Shown: positions 55,201 through 64,000 of the stretch, piece after piece
Numbering within the stretch: position 1 is the first letter of the stretch
How the letters are laid out: every line of letters begins with the position of its first letter
Assembly: GCA_033816765.1 (NCBI GenBank)
Contig: CM066294.1
Coordinates: forward strand, 248,001 to 312,000
Source: Nothopassalora personata
Lineage: Eukaryota; Ascomycota; Dothideomycetes; Mycosphaerellales; Mycosphaerellaceae
Direction: 5' to 3'
Length of the DNA: 64,000 nucleotides
The notes under the pieces: model-generated
What the model was told of the DNA's origin: nothing
The model's database searches: none
What the model saw: only the letters and a program-made list of their open reading frames with translations
Program-made: the position numbers and the translations under genes

Positions 55201-56008
55201 CTAGGAACCAGCTATTAGAATATACCCCTTATAAGTATTCTAGGATGTTGTTCTTAATCCGGGCTCTAATTATACGCTTAACAATTGCCCTAAGACTTAG
55301 GTGCAACCGGATAGGGCGTGCCTACTATAGCCTATAAGGGACCGTGTTAATCTTCTAAGGTAGTATAACGTCGTACCTAATTTGCCTTATGTAACTAAAA
55401 TCCTAAGCGAGGACTACCTCCCGGTTGTAGAGCATCTTATCGAATAAAGCCCTTTCTATTAGCAATAGCTTAATACTAACCTTAATTAAGGTAAGTCGTT
55501 CTAGAGTAATCCGGCTACCTCGCTTAATACTTAAGAATTTCTCAGTTAAGTACTTCCCGTTAAATGGACCTTATCCTTTAGGCATCTTAGACTCTAGGTA
55601 TAGCGCCCTACGCTTCTATTCTATATCTCCCTTAACTCGTGATTCTAGGCGCTCGTAAACGCTCGCGTCTACTAGCTTCTTCTTATCCGCCTTACGCTTA
55701 TATATCGTAAAGACCTACGGCATCCTAATGTTAGCTATATGTTAGCCTAATTATTGCTTTCGTACCTAAGCATTTAATGTAGATTGCCTTAGGATCTCGG
55801 AGGACTAATCCCCTTAAACTAAATAAACGTTAGTAATAGAATCTCCTTTAAACGCGCCTATCCCAATTTCTATAACTCGTTCCTTTACTCTAGTAGTCCT
55901 AAGCAATCCTAATAAGTAAGCTAAATGGTTACTAGGTGTTAGAGCCTTACCGAGTTCCTATAGATGCGTCGTGTCGTAGTCGTACCCGTTTTCCTTACTA
56001 TAGCTATT
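52276..56008 (-). pseudogene. pol: A2 ORF2: pol
   Basis: Counterpart of A1 15866-19598. The integrase core stretch 53192-53437 is identical to that of A1 over 81 codons, and RT near 54845 has the same PheLeuAspAsn in place of Tyr-x-Asp-Asp. Shared stops mean that both copies descend from, or were converted to, one RIPped sequence. Confidence 0.85.
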
Positions 56009-56031
56009 TACCGGTCCCGGGACTAGTAAAT
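56006..56031. repeat. Family-A palindrome in A2 (ORF1/ORF2)
   Basis: Counterpart of 15843-15868 with the same asymmetry (CTAGT arm). In A3 the same site is eroded at 37082-37107. Confidence 0.95.
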
Positions 56032-56106
56032 TAAAGTCCGAGGTTTCTCCGAGATAGTGCGAGAACCTCACCGATTTTATTAAATCCGGCTTTAGCAAGT
56101 CGGTAG

Positions 56107-59081
56107 GTTAAGTGCCGTAACTTAACCTACCCTTCTATTTCCCGACGCTTTTAATAGTTCTTAAAGGGTCTTACACCTGTCCGAGCTAACTAGGGCAGTA
56201 AACATAATACTTTTACCTTTGCGGCTAGTAATAGTCCCCTCCTATAAACCATTATCGCAGTTACGGGTAGTAAGCCGTACCTTACGGGCCTACGGACGTC
56301 CTAGGATTATTAGTGAGTTTAGATCCGAGGAGATAAACATGTCTACTTAGTAGTAAACCCTAAATACCTAAACATCTAAATTGCCTACAACACCTTTAAA
56401 CTAGGCCCGCCCTCTAGCACCTCGAATTTTACGTCCGGGGTACGACGGGGCTTTTCTCCTTCTCTCAAATTTTGGTCTCGTTCTCGAGACCCGTGTTGCA
56501 TAGTCTTTGACTCAAATAGCACGTTAATGGAATAATCAATCAATCTAGCACCTCGAAAGGTAAGCTAAGTACTCGACATTACTAGTAACCTAAACCTATA
56601 AGCGTTCCTCTAGCCGATAATATTCACCTCGGAACCCTTATTAATTAGGCACCTAATCTAGTTCTTGTTTATCCTAAACTCCGCTACTACCTAAGGACTA
56701 GGGACTATAGTAAAGTTATTAAGGACACTAGAGAGCCCGATTTTCTTAACATCCTTATATAGCTTAGTAGTAGGGACCGTACCCTTAGAGCAAAGCATAG
56801 TTAAATACACTCCGACATACTAGGCCTAACTATCTTCGCGGAAGACCTCCTTATTATACTTAGGTTCATCTTTATAGGTAACTACTTGTTTAGTACAAAC
56901 CTTAGGGTCCTTTCCTATAAGACGTCGTACTATAGCGAGCTTCTCCTAAAGAGCGGGGGTGTTAGTAACGCGACTAAAGAGGGTAGCCTCGAACTAGCGA
57001 CTATATCGAAACTAATCTTAGGCGTTTACATTAGGAAACGTTGTCTAGAGGATCTAATTAATCTAGTAGATAATACCCTCTTCCTTTATAACCGGGCTAT
57101 TACTAGCTAAACTATATTGTCGGACGTAGTTATTAATCCTTATAGTCTTAGCATTCTACATACGCTTCCTTTATGCGAAGGGGGCGTTTACGGGACTAAT
57201 AGGCATATCCTTAGGCAGTCCTTTATTAGTATCGTTCCCTAGTCTATTTACTTAGGCATCATTTCCCCTTCCTAGGGTTACCCCGGATTTAGCTAATAAT
57301 TAAGTTTCGCTTATTTAAGCATTAACTTCGTTAATTATTTTAACCTCCTACTAGTTAATCTTAGCTTACCGGATCTCCTATTCTAATTGTAGGCGAACTT
57401 TCTTAGTAGCCTTAGCTCGGGCTCGTAGATCCTAGGCTAAGGACCGGGTTCTCGGGTGCGGATTCTTTAGAATACCTACGGGTGCCTTCCCTTTCACTTT
57501 ATTAGACTGCATAGGATAGGCAGATACCTCGTTAAGCTCGCCTAAGTCGATTGCCTACTCCGCTTCACTTTCTCCGAATAAGACCTAATATGTCCTAGTA
57601 GCCTTCTCTATTTAGCTAGACCGTGCGTCCTAAGGGCTATACTCTATTAAATGCCTAAAGTTAGGAGGGGGCTTAAAATAATTAGGAGGCGTGACCTTAG
57701 TTACCCTAGTATAGTCCCTACCTATCTATTACTTACGTAGTGCGGGAATCTTATACTAGTTATTAAACTCGATCGGTCTATAATGTTCTTCGAGTAGAGG
57801 GAGCATATAGAGTAGTTTCGGTTTACTATAGTCCCTCCGAAAGTTAAACTTAGTAGGACGTAGATCGCCTTCTTTCCCTAGATACTACTAGTTGTTCGGG
57901 ACGAGGTATACGTAGCCCCGGGATATTAAGGACCTTATCGCCCTATAATTGCTAGCCTAGTGCTTCGAACTGCTATAGTTGTAGCAACAACCATCTATCG
58001 CTTTAGACTATTCGCGATTCTACGATAGGGGACGCTACATTACGTAAACCTATAGTTTAGTGTCTAGGTCGTGCCTCTCCGGTTATATAGAGCGTTAATT
58101 CTCGCTCGGGTAGAAGGTACCCGCGTCCGCGACGCGACCGCGCTAGTATGTACGTATGCTCATTTTAGCTACCTTCTAGATTAGGTTATTATTAATAACA
58201 GTCCTAGAGGTAGCCTTCTTAAGCGTGTTAATCTTAGGCTTAAGGCGCGGTATATGCTTCACGACTAAGCGGTATAGCTAAGGTAAAGTAAGAGGGAAAT
58301 CTATATATATAGCTTTCTATCCCTCCTTACTATCTACGATGCTAGTAGCTTTATCGAGAATCCTCTAAAAGTCCCTAAACTTCTTAGGTTACTTTAGGTA
58401 AAGCCCGCAAGCCTTATAGACCGCTTTCGCGACTGCCTCTAGTAATCCCTAAAGGAGAAGGCGACTCCGGGAGCTATTATCTAAATCCTTAGGTTCAATT
58501 AGGTTACTTAAGGATACAAATAGGCGGATAAATTCCTTTACATCTTGTTCTTTAGGCCTCTTGCCTTACTACGCCCTAATAATCTCCTTAAGATATTCCC
58601 GACTCCCTAATATCGAGTAGGCGTTAAACCTTAAGAACTCTAATAAGAACGCCCTCCTAAAACGTGCCTTGTTAGTAAGCTACCTAGGCAGCCTTATAAC
58701 TACGCGCCGGATAGTAGTTTCATAATTGCGCTTAAACCTGCCCTAGAAATCATCCTTCTTAATAGATGCCCGAGGCGGATACTAGTCTATTAGGTCGCTA
58801 AACCGCTCCTAGAACTTAGTAGCATTGGTGCTATTAAAGAACGGATTCTTAGCACCTCCTAGAGGTAGAAAGCGAGGGCTAGCGTTTTCTATTGCTACTA
58901 CTAATCGTCTAAAGAGGGCAGTTATAGTATCTATTCCAATTGTGCTGTTCATTCCTATACCTATACCTAATTTAGCGGCGCTAGTTCCGCTTCTCCCTTC
59001 TTTACTAGATTTAGGTGTTTCCCCTTCCTCCGATTCCTCTATCCCCTTATAAGGGACAGAATCCCTATAGACCCCTTCTAT
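56107..59081 (-). pseudogene. gag: A2 ORF1: gag-protease, interrupted by E3
   Basis: As A1 ORF1, but the start codon is lost: the position of the A1 ATG (12924) is ATA here (59079-59081), an RIP-type change. The gag N-terminal 75 codons (58825-59052 region) differ from A1 by a few transitions, whereas the later part (56886-57110) is identical. E3 with its 14-bp duplication sits in the protease region. Confidence 0.75.
56427..56543 (+). mobile_element. E3: 5'-truncated family-E insertion
   Basis: 117 bp, the last part of the element in sense orientation, from TTTTACGTCCGGGG to AATAATCAATCAA. The flank TCTAGCACCTCGAA is duplicated (56413-56426, 56544-56557). A1 has a single copy of that 14-mer and no insertion. 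Truncation at the 5' side with a complete 3' end and long TSD is the signature of target-primed reverse transcription. Un-RIPped, but also too short to be a RIP target. Confidence 0.93.
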
Positions 59082-59432
59082 TTTCGTGGGGTTTATAGGC
59101 TGTTCGTAGCCTCTACCTATGTCGGTAAAGGTACTAAGTTTTTCTAGTAATGCAGCCGTATCTATTGTTACGTAGTGCTTACTTTAGAATGTACTAACAC
59201 TAGTTATTACTTAATAGGACCTTATGACCGTAATTGTTACTAAATACCTTAGACCTTAAGTGTTTTCGACCTTAGTCGACCTTAACCGTAAACCTTAACC
59301 TTGAACCTTAACCTTAAGTAATGACCTTAACTATGAACCTTAGACCTTAAACCGTGATTTTAACCTTATAAACTAGATACTAATACGCTACCGGGTGTAC
59401 ACTTAACAACCCCCCTTATTAACTACTAAAAT
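59082..59432 (-). other. A2 leader with TTAAGG repeats
   Basis: Reverse of A1 12573-12923. CCTTAA units between about 59240 and 59370 (ACCTTAACCTTGAACCTTAACC). No gene. Confidence 0.7.
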
Positions 59433-59803
59433 AATGTCTACTAACCACCCTATATAGGCCTGTCCGAGTTGTGGTAGTATAGAGCGGTGCTTACGTAAGC
59501 AGGGGTATTTGCCGGTCCCGGGACCGGGAAATCAGGTCACGTAACGAGCAGCGCAGTAGCTAGATAAAAACAAGAGGATTAGTGGACCTAAACCCCTATG
59601 CCCTCTACTCGAGAGGTATGAATTGAATTGTTGCCTTAATGCTACGCTTACAATGCTTAGCTGCGCAGTATATATCTTAATAGCTATACCAGGTCCTGCT
59701 AGCTTGCCTAAATGTCCAATTAAACCTAAATGAAATTGGGGCAAGTTGGACCCAAGGGACCCCCTCTAAACCTAAGGTTAACACAACCCATTAGTCGTTA
59801 ATA
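59433..59803 (-). repeat. 5' LTR of A2
   Basis: 371 bp, reverse of 12202-12572. It retains more CA/TG than the A1 LTRs (for example GCGCAGC where A1 has ACGCAGT). Palindrome core at 59512-59527. Confidence 0.9.
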
Positions 59804-59943
59804 CTACATAGTATATATCTTAGTGTTAATGCTAGGTACCGCTATATTATCTAAATATCTAATAAAGCTAAATGAAATTAAAGTAAGATAGACCTAGGGA
59901 ATCCCTCTAGGCCTAGGGTAACATAGTCTATTAGTCGTTAATA
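59804..59943 (-). repeat. Relic of a family-A LTR (LTR fragment)
   Basis: 140 bp aligning with the last 140 bp of the A2 LTR in window orientation, from (C)TACATAGTATATATC to ATTAGTCGTTAATA, but strongly RIPped (TTAAAGTAAGATAG for TTGGGGCAAGTTGG). It directly adjoins A2. Its other half is missing. An older solo or broken LTR. Confidence 0.8.
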
Positions 59944-61589
59944 CTAGGTAATTACTAAAGCTAAGGTTACTAGTAGAAGAGGATTTATTAGTCTTACTAT
60001 TGTTTTAAGCTTAATTAGTAAGTTTAGCTTCTAATTTAGAAATCACTAGGTATATAATAACTACTTAGGTACCTATATATTGAATTATTATAATAATAAT
60101 TGTTAGAGTCTATTACTTAGCGTCTTACTACCTAATAGATCTAAGCTAGAATAACTACAGTTCTAATAGTAGCGCTAGGGTGCATTTAGATAAAGATATA
60201 GGGATTCTACTTACCTTGTTAGCTATTACTTACTATCCTAGGTTTTATATAAATATTATCTTCTATACGCGTATAGAAGTAGCTAGACTGTAGTAGTATA
60301 GCCGTACTAATAGTATGTAATATAATAACCGTAAACTAATAGATCTATATTACCCTACTAGTATAATTTCTATCTTTAAGTTAGTTACGCTACCTTAATT
60401 ACCTATAGACTACCTATAGCTATTAACTGCTAGTAGATGTATCCTACTAAAGATAACTAAAGAAAACTGTATAGCATACTTTATTACGATAATTATTAAG
60501 GGTAATATTAGTAAGACTATTTAACCTAAATATATAGGTAACTATACGGTTATAGTAGTTATAAAAAGTACTAGGAATATATAAGGTATAGTTATATCTA
60601 GTAAGATCTCTAAATAATGTAAGTTCTTAAACCGCTAATAGTCTTAAATCTCCGGCTATATAAGCGCTAAACGTATAAACTAATTACCGTTTAGGACTAT
60701 AGGAGTAATTCATAATAAAAATAGTCCTTAGGTAACTCTTAATACTTACTATAGTGTATATAAATTAGCTAACGCCCGTAAAGTTACTAATAAGTATTAG
60801 CCTATTAGGTTGATAGTACTCTATAGGTATATAGCTATAGACTTAGCTAAATTTAAGCCCGCCTATTATAATAACTACTAGCTAGTCTACTTCTATAACC
60901 TATATACTATAGGTGTTTCTCTTTTACTACTAAAAAAATAAACTAACAATTAATCCTAGCTTACTTTAATAGCCTATTAAGCTTTCTAAATTTTATTAGA
61001 CGTAAGTTTAGATACCCCTATAGTAATAAGAAGTTAGCTTTTAGTATAGTCTTTTACTTAGTAATAAGTTATAATAACTTGAAACAGTTATCTATAATAG
61101 GTTTTAGTCTATAGTAAAACCTAGTAGAACGAGGTAGTACTCTTCTTATTATAATAGTACGTATAATATTAATCTATACTAATCTACCTGAGAAGCTATA
61201 GCTGGAGTATATAGTAGTAGCCCACTATGTCCTCTATAGATTACTATTTGCCTTTAGATTAGTAATATATCGTATAATAAATACTAGATATATAGTAGTA
61301 TTTAGATATCTAGCTTAGAGATATATATATTTATAGGCTAGATTAACTATAAAATACTAAGAAGCCTTATAGAATAGCTCTTATGAGATATCTAGTTAGA
61401 TACAATACTCCTAATATCTATAGAGTAGAGAACATAGCTAATTATAGGATTATATAGGTAAAGAATGTCCTCTTTAATTAGACTACGTTCTATAGCCTAG
61501 CTATGTTAACTACTAGGTTTACTATACCTATTAAAAAATAGTAATAGCGGAATTAGCTAAAGAGCCTAAGTAATTTCTAAGACCTATGT
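59944..61589 (+). pseudogene. pol: G: RIP-eroded Ty1/copia-like remnant
   Basis: Very AT-rich with stops in every frame. From about 60650 to 61330 plus-strand pieces look like a Ty1/copia integrase: a region near 60660 (SerAlaLysArgIleAsn-TAA-LeuProPhe), TyrIleAlaIleAspLeu near 60830 with the first Asp, TyrTyrAsnAsnTyr-TAG-LeuValTyrPheTyr near 60865, and LeuProGluLysLeuGlnLeuGluTyr then AlaHisTyrValLeuTyrArg near 61185-61240, as in the ...AAYxxNRxP end of copia integrases. LTRs are not seen. The part before 60650 has no recognisable motif. Confidence 0.4.
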
Positions 61590-61890
61590 AATAATAATAA
61601 TATTTCTATTTACGTACTATTTAAGTCTAAGACTATATAAAACGGGTAGGATATCCTACCGATTTTATAGTTAGTAGAGAAAAGCCCTCTAGGTAATAAA
61701 AATCTCTAGAAGATAAAAGAGTTCTTTCTTTATAATATTACTACGGCCTTTTTACCTTACGGAACCCGGCGTGTTTCCCGTACTCCTTTTACGCCGTAAA
61801 AACCTAAATATAAACTAAAAGAAAAAAGCCGTAGAGGCTAAGAGCTAGGCTCTAAAGGTTAAAATATTACGAGTTTTACTTATCTACGAC
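61590..61890 (-). mobile_element. E8: RIP-eroded family-E element, second subfamily
   Basis: Inverse orientation. The common 3' end is seen at about 61608-61640 (TTTACGTACTATTTAAGTCTAAGAC), with an ATT-rich tail (AATAATAATAAT near 61591). The body corresponds to E7 (GGTAGGATATCC... and GCCGTAGAGGCTAAGAGCTAGGC). Limits are approximate; I could not define a target duplication. Confidence 0.55.
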
Positions 61891-62364
61891 CTATATATAG
61901 CTTATTATTATAAGTATAATATAGTATAGGTCGAGGGAGTAAGAGATAAGACTTAGTTAACTAAGATATAGTAGCTAACCTACTACATAGAAGTACCTCG
62001 TTAATACGCTTATTAACTCCTTCTTAGGTAAGAGTCTTACTAGCTTTAATACCGGGCCCTAGTAAACTTTAATAACTAAGACCGACCTAAAGTTAATAGT
62101 ACTTCTAAGTTAGTTAATTAGCCAATAGTAAAGGATACTATAACCCCTATAGCTTTAAGAGACTAGATTAAATCTAGGAAAGTCCTCTAGCTAATAAGAG
62201 CCTAGATAACTCTATTAATAATAACGCGTTAGTCGCGTTAAACTCAATTAATACATCTACTAAGTAGTAGTACATTAACGTATTATAATAGTAGATAATA
62301 GACGTACTAACTAAAGAGGATTATGAAGACCTAATAGATAATAAAGAAGTTAAGCCCTATCTAT
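61891..62364. other. AT-rich, RIPped sequence of unknown origin
   Basis: No LTR, no family match inside the window and no readable frame. It may be part of the element into which E5 and E8 inserted. Confidence 0.3.
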
Positions 62365-62399
62365 TTACCTTTATACCGCCGGAGTACGCGGTACGCTAT
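62365..62399 (+). mobile_element. E5, left piece: older family-E element split by E4
   Basis: ACCGCCGGAGTACGCGGTACGC resembles the interior of E6 (ACTATCGGGGCGCGGCGTACTACC, 570-595). E4 interrupts it; the remainder follows at 63276. Boundary on the left approximate. Confidence 0.5.
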
Positions 62400-63275
62400 T
62401 AATTGATTAATTGATTATTCTATTAACGTACTTTATAGGCCTAAGACTATATAACACGGGTCGTTACTAACGACTAAATTTAAATGTAAAGAGAAAAGCC
62501 CCGTATACCCGGACATAAAAACTCTTTAAAAGGAGGAATTTGCAAGATACATATCGGATATATTATTACGGTAGTACGCCGCGCTCCGGTAGTTGTGTTT
62601 TACAGTTATAGTTACGTTATCTTACCGCCTAAGGTAGACGGTAAATTGCGCCCGTTTTTCTTATACCCGTGTTTCTTACGCCCGTGTTTCTTATCCTTTA
62701 CCGCGCCGGATAATCCCGTCTTACGTACTCCGAGTTAAAATTAAGAGAGAGAGAGAGGCAGTCCTTTAAATAGCCCGTACCTCTATAGAGTCTTCGACTA
62801 TCTCGTACGTACGGGGTACGAGGTTTTAGTTCCTCGTAGGTCCGTAGTACCTAGACCTATAATCGACGTAGTTTATAGCCTCTCTTAGTTCTAGCTATAC
62901 TAAGTAGTAGTTTACGCGGTTTACTACCTTTCTTAGTTCCTATAAGCCTAGGTACTTTGATAGCCGTCGTTATCCGGAGAGAGAGTCCGCTATATTCTCC
63001 CTCCTCTTATGCGGTATCGAGTGTCTTTATTAATAGGTATCCCGGCGTGTCCTCGCTTCTTCTCTCTTCTATTCTCTTCTTTATATCGTAGTAAAGGTAT
63101 TCGTTACGTCGTAGGCTTTAAAATAGGCGTTACTTATTAAGTGTTTCTTCCTTTTTTTAACGAAAAACGTCGCGTTTTAAGAGGGAGTTTTTAAGAGGGA
63201 GAGTCTTAGTTTCTCTTTACCGCAGTAAAGATACTTACGTCGTCTACTACGTAAAGGCGCTCTCTATAGGACAAC
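62400..63275 (-). mobile_element. E4: full-length, RIP-eroded family-E element
   Basis: 876 bp. Aligns with E1/E2 end to end: tail side TTGATTAATTGATTATTC, AAAGCCCCGT near 62495, GTAGTACGCCGCGC, the duplicated TCTTAGTTC block, and the 5' end GCGCTCTCTATAGGAC near 63259. The target duplication is TACGCGGTACGCTAT (62385-62399) and TACGCGGTGCGCTAC (63276-63290); the two differences are G/A and C/T transitions, so they arose by RIP after insertion. It is about 115 bp longer than E1, including two CCCGTGTTTCTTA-type units near 62660-62695. Confidence 0.8.
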
Positions 63276-63466
63276 TACGCGGTGCGCTACCGTAGTAATA
63301 TTCTCGACCTTTGTCTTAAGTACTTAGGTTTCCTTAGGATCTTTTAAAGAGTTTTTACGTTCGGACGTAACGAGACTCTTCTCTTTCTATGTTTAAATTT
63401 AGTCGTAGGCTACAACTCGTACAATATAGTCTTAGACTTATATAGTACGTTAATATAACAACTAAT
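63276..63466 (+). mobile_element. E5, right piece
   Basis: Continues from 62399 after E4: GTAGTAATATTCTCG, GAGTTTTTACGTTCGGACG, TTTAAATTTAGTCG and the common 3' end GTCTTAGACTTATATAGTACG, then a degenerate tail near 63466. The first 15 bases are the E4 target duplication. Confidence 0.6.
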
Positions 63467-64000
63467 TAGTTAATTTATACCCCCGGCGTTAATAAATAAT
63501 ACTTCTCGACTAGTCTTCCCCTTAGATCTATTTAATAACTCCTTAGGTCTACCTAATAACTTAGTAGTTATGGATAATAGTAAGAGGGTTTATATAGCCT
63601 ACTTCTACTATAGTATATATAAGATTATAGTTACTAACGTTATTATTAGTTAGATAATAGGTATCTAGTAGAGACTAAGATCTAATTATAATACTAGCTC
63701 TTTATATAATGTCTATACTACTACGTTAAAGTATCGTAATAACCTTCTCTCTAAATCTATAAACCTACGCACCGCCCTTAAGTATCTATACGCTAAGTAA
63801 TAGCGAGATAATATAGCTAAGAAATTTAATAAAGCTATTACTACTAGTATCTTTAAACAGATTACTAAGTAAAAGATAGAAGATAATACTAAAGATAAGG
63901 ACACTTAGCTACTACTACTACTACTAAAGTAGGTCTTTAAATATAAGCTAACTAAGTACGGTATACTAAGGAGCTATAAAACTTAGTTATACGTAAGATG
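63467..64000 (+). pseudogene. Eroded coding remnant of unknown origin
   Basis: A plus-strand frame from ATG 63570 can be followed to about 63930 with TAG/TAA at possible Gln/Trp. It is Lys/Asn/Leu-rich (LeuLysTyrArgAsnAsnLeuLeu, AlaLysLysPheAsnLysAlaIleThrThr), probably helical, ending in a run of Leu from a CTA/ACT trinucleotide stretch (63911-63935). I do not recognise it. It could be gag of another element. The window ends in it. Confidence 0.25.

Larger units (their letters stand above)
47956..59803 (-). mobile_element. A2: full-length family-A element, inverted copy of A1
   Basis: Mirror of A1. Homologous positions add up to 71,874 from A1 15462 to 23023, and to 72,005 from A1 12202 to 15447, the difference of 131 being exactly E3 plus its duplication. 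LTRs 47956-48324 and 59433-59803. Flanks are ATAGT on the left and CTACA on the right, so no target duplication is visible. It is inserted at the broken edge of F and abuts an older family-A LTR relic (59804-59943). Confidence 0.9.

Overview
This window is a graveyard of nested retrotransposons from the genome of a filamentous ascomycete (Pezizomycotina). I find no host gene and no tRNA, rRNA or CRISPR array. The organism call rests on the mutational signature. CpA and TpG are strongly depleted, TpA is in excess and CpG is kept. Reading frames of recognisable retroelement proteins are broken by TAG and TAA exactly where Trp or Gln belong, and zinc-knuckle Cys and His codons have become Tyr. 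This is what repeat-induced point mutation (RIP, CpA to TpA on either strand) leaves. Almost every long open frame in the window is a shadow of a broken frame. An AT-rich, heterochromatic, perhaps pericentromeric compartment is likely.

I name the families by letter for this window only. Family A is an 11.8-kb Ty3/gypsy-type element with three ORFs (gag-protease, pol, and a large unrecognised ORF3). A1 (12202-23979, +) and A2 (47956-59803, -) are full length and form a giant inverted repeat. A3 (-) is an older copy, cut into pieces at 764-1814, 36911-38320, 42895-44106 and 44869-45457. Families B, C, D and F are Ty3/gypsy chromoviruses with an integrase C-terminal chromodomain. B (+, 1815-36910) sits in A3. 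C (-, 6594-27832) sits in the reverse transcriptase of B. C' (-), a relative of C with its own LTR at 24893-25342, sits in the protease of C. A1 sits in the zinc knuckle of the C' gag. That is a five-level nest, A3 > B > C > C' > A1. D1 (+, 29212-36178, TSD ATACC) also sits in B. D2 (-, 38323-42894, truncated) sits in A3. F (-, 45459-47955) sits in the A3 leader and is cut off by A2. A RIP-eroded Ty1/copia-like remnant (G) fills about 59944-61590.

Family E is the most unusual component. It is a short element of about 760 bp with no recognisable protein. Its copies are flanked by 11-15 bp target-site duplications, it ends in a short (ATCA)-like tail, and it can be 5'-truncated. These are hallmarks of target-primed, non-LTR (SINE/LINE-like) retrotransposition. 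E1 (4586-5346), E2 (44107-44868) and the truncated E3 (56427-56543) are free of RIP and are the youngest insertions. E4 to E8, near both window edges, are eroded older copies or a second subfamily with the same 3' end.

Three further patterns stand out. First, family A carries a perfect GC-rich palindrome (core CCGGTCCCGGGACCGG) four times per element: once in each LTR, once between ORF1 and ORF2, and once between ORF2 and ORF3. Second, chromoviruses B, C and D, and possibly F, carry an extra frame in antisense between the chromodomain and the 3' LTR. Third, A1 and A2 share the same disabling stop codons through most of their length and have no net indel relative to each other except E3 and one 59-bp block.
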